NCBI GenBank assembly: GCA_945860575.1
Contig: CAMAQQ010000059.1
Coordinates: 1 to 7,340 of the forward strand
Length of the DNA stretch: 7,340 bases
Source: Ferrithrix thermotolerans DSM 19514
Lineage (GTDB): Bacteria > Actinomycetota > Acidimicrobiia > Acidimicrobiales > Ilumatobacteraceae
Direction of reading: 5' to 3'
The notes beneath the pieces were generated by a model, which was not told where the DNA came from, did not search any database, and was given only the letters and a program-made list of their open reading frames with translations. Shown here piece by piece: positions 5,647-7,340 of this stretch (its first letter is position 1; each line of letters begins with the position of its first letter). A program made the position numbers and the translations under genes.

Positions 5647-7340
5647 TTTGCTGCTGGTGGCAACAATCTGATTCCTAAATCTTTAAGTTGTGCCGATTCG
5701 ACAACCGTCGGTGCGTTGGTCATTGGGTCTGACCCAGATTGCGTTTTTGGAAACGCAATTACTTCGCGGATATTGTCTTCACCCGCAAGTATCGCCGTGA
5801 GTCGGTCGATACCGAACGCGAATCCGCCGTGCGGTGGTGCCCCGTATTTAAACGGTTGCAAGAAAAATCCAAAGCGATGATCGGCATCTTCGTCTGAGAT
5901 TCCTAAATAGCGAAACACTCGGCGCTGCAACTCTGGCTCATGAATTCGAATCGAACCTGAGCCGAGTTCCCATCCGTTGAGAACGAGGTCATACGCCAGC
6001 GCACGCACCGACAATGGGTCGGTCTCGAGACGTTCAATATCTTCAGGGTGCGGATGACAAAACGGGTGGTGCCCTGGTTGCGGAAGTTTTGTTGTTGGGT
6101 TGATTCCGACGAACATCGGAAAATCGACAACCCAAACATATCTATAAGGTCCTTGATGCACAGGCGGGCGACCGAGATCGTTGCGCAACTGACCAAGCAC
6201 TGAACAAGTCGTGGCCCAAGTGTCTGCAACAACCAAAACCAAATCGCCAGCCACCGCACCAGTCTTCTCGACCAATGCAGACTGCTCAGCAGGCGAAAGA
6301 AATTTTGCAACGGGTGATTCAAGCGCGCCAGCCTCGCCAACTTTCAACCAGACAAGACCTTTGGCGCCAAGTTTTTTGGCGCGCTCGGTGAGTGCGTCTA
6401 ATTTGTTGCGGCCGCTGGCTGCTTGTTGCGGATATTGCGAATGCGAAACACAGATCGCTTTAATTGATTCTGCGGCGGCAAACGCCTTGAACTCAGTTGC
6501 AGCAAAAACACTCGTCAATTCAACCAAAGTCATCGCAAAACGCAAGTCCGGTTTATCAATGCCATAGTTGTTCATCGCTTCATGCCAAGTCATTCGTTCG
6601 ATTGGCGGTGGTTCAGAGCCGGTTGCCGCTTTTGCTGCTGCGATCACTGCAGTCGAAATCATCGCGATTACATCGTCTTTATCGACAAAACTCATTTCTG
6701 CATCGAGTTGCATAAATTCGTATTGTCTGTCGGCGCGCAAGTCTTCATCACGTAAGCACTTGGCAATTTGGTAATAACGGTCCATCCCCGCGACCATCAA
6801 CAATTGCTTCCAGAGTTGTGGCGATTGTGGCAGCGCATAAAAAGAACCAGGTTCGTTGCGGGAAGGAACCAAAAACTCGCGCGCACCTTCTGGCGTGCTT
6901 GGCATCAACAATGGGGTTTCAATTTCGGTGAAACCTTGTGACTCCATTGATTTTCGAATCGCAGAGTTGATTGCGGCACGAAGACGCAGATTTTTCTGCA
7001 TTCGTTCGCGACGAATATCTAGGTAGCGAAACTTAAGACGAACATTCTCGTCGACGTCGTCGCCCCGTTGGTCAATCGGAAACGGAGGTGGTTCGGCGTT
7101 GTTGAGCACTTCGATCTTGCACTCGGCCAACTCAACTTCGCCCGTTGGAATATTTGCGTTCACCGTGCCACTTGGACGAGCTTGCACCTTGCCCGTTACA
7201 CGAATTACCCATTCTGTTCGCACATCAACCGTGTTGTCGACAACACACTGCACTATTCCGCTGAAATCGCGTAAGTCCAAGAATGCGAGGTGTTCGCCGT
7301 GTTCACGACGCCGACCGACCCATCCACATAAAGTTACGAC
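5643..7340 (-). CDS. aspS: Aspartate--tRNA ligase (bacterial type AspRS), N-terminus cut by window edge; probably non-discriminating
   Basis: Class IIb synthetase that charges tRNA-Asp with aspartate in the cytosol. The frame stays open to the window edge, giving 565 residues starting VVTLCGWVGRRREHGEH; about 15-20 residues are missing. An ATG-like reading from 7280 would start at TTG inside the conserved anticodon-binding domain and is wrong. Domains in window numbering: OB-fold anticodon-binding (1-90); catalytic core with ETPLLMPSTPEGAREFLVPSR (141-161), QSPQLWKQLLM (172-182) and motif 2 RDEDLRADRQYEFMQLD (197-213); inserted GAD domain (about 290-395); WVVDFPMF (403-410); motif 3 GGFAFGIDRLTAILAGEDNIREV (505-527). 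The GAD insertion marks it as bacterial type. H14 and G58 match residues reported for non-discriminating enzymes, which also charge tRNA-Asn. The stop overlaps the rarA start (ATGA). Confidence 0.97.
   Translation of the reverse strand, partial: VVTLCGWVGRRREHGEHLAFLDLRDFSGIVQCVVDNTVDVRTEWVIRVTGKVQARPSGTVNANIPTGEVELAECKIEVLNNAEPPPFPIDQRGDDVDENVRLKFRYLDIRRERMQKNLRLRAAINSAIRKSMESQGFTEIETPLLMPSTPEGAREFLVPSRNEPGSFYALPQSPQLWKQLLMVAGMDRYYQIAKCLRDEDLRADRQYEFMQLDAEMSFVDKDDVIAMISTAVIAAAKAATGSEPPPIERMTWHEAMNNYGIDKPDLRFAMTLVELTSVFAATEFKAFAAAESIKAICVSHSQYPQQAASGRNKLDALTERAKKLGAKGLVWLKVGEAGALESPVAKFLSPAEQSALVEKTGAVAGDLVLVVADTWATTCSVLGQLRNDLGRPPVHQGPYRYVWVVDFPMFVGINPTTKLPQPGHHPFCHPHPEDIERLETDPLSVRALAYDLVLNGWELGSGSIRIHEPELQRRVFRYLGISDEDADHRFGFFLQPFKYGAPPHGGFAFGIDRLTAILAGEDNIREVIAFPKTQSGSDPMTNAPTVVESAQLKDLGIRLLPPAAK

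Noticed and set aside
6364..6382. Inverted repeat of 7 bp with a 5-nt loop inside aspS
   Set aside because: It codes for the RAKKLGAK stretch of the AspRS GAD domain, is short, and has no terminator tail or regulatory context. Chance is enough.
5643..7280. aspS beginning at the TTG at 7280
   Set aside because: The frame continues to the window edge with the conserved AspRS sequence CGWVGRRREHG, so the gene is truncated by the window rather than starting at TTG.
1..7340. A novel defence, mobile or biosynthetic system
   Set aside because: Every gene except the 80-residue membrane protein is a recognisable housekeeping gene in a known actinobacterial order. There are no direct repeats, integrase, toxin-antitoxin pair or composition break visible.

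Overview
The window is a compact run of six genes, all on the minus strand. It reads aspS (5' end cut off) > rarA > a small membrane-anchored protein > alaS > ruvX > mltG (3' end cut off). Coding sequence fills the whole window except a 44-nt gap before alaS and a 7-nt gap before ruvX. I see no rRNA, tRNA, CRISPR array, insertion sequence or attachment site, and no convincing gene on the plus strand.

Organism: the order aspS-rarA-(small membrane protein)-alaS-ruvX-mltG is a known actinobacterial arrangement. AlaRS segments such as the AEHARSSTMLVNDGVFPSNE stretch, AspRS segments such as RRREHGEHLAFLDLRD, and the long charged cytosolic tail of MltG also fit Actinomycetota. Base composition looks close to half G+C by eye, low for the phylum. 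My best guess is an aquatic, small-genome Acidimicrobiia-like actinobacterium. The phylum is fairly secure; the class is inference.

Layout from right (upstream) to left: aspS (5643-7340) lacks only about 15-20 N-terminal residues. It overlaps rarA (4321-5646) by 4 nt (ATGA). rarA overlaps the 80-residue protein gene (4082-4324) by 4 nt (ATGA). The 44-nt gap (4038-4081) follows, holding a TTGACA box, a TAGACT box and a 24-nt imperfect palindrome that abuts the alaS start codon. alaS (1404-4037) is followed after 7 nt by ruvX (971-1396), which overlaps mltG (1-974) by 4 nt (ATGA).

How the genes work together: AspRS and AlaRS charge tRNAs. RarA acts at stalled replication forks. RuvX/YqgF is an RNase H-fold nuclease linked to rRNA processing and possibly recombination. 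MltG trims nascent peptidoglycan strands. This is a housekeeping cluster joined by probable translational coupling, not a dedicated pathway. I found no previously undescribed system. The best leads are residues in AspRS that predict a non-discriminating enzyme, the palindrome and possible promoter at the alaS start, and the uncharacterised small membrane protein.
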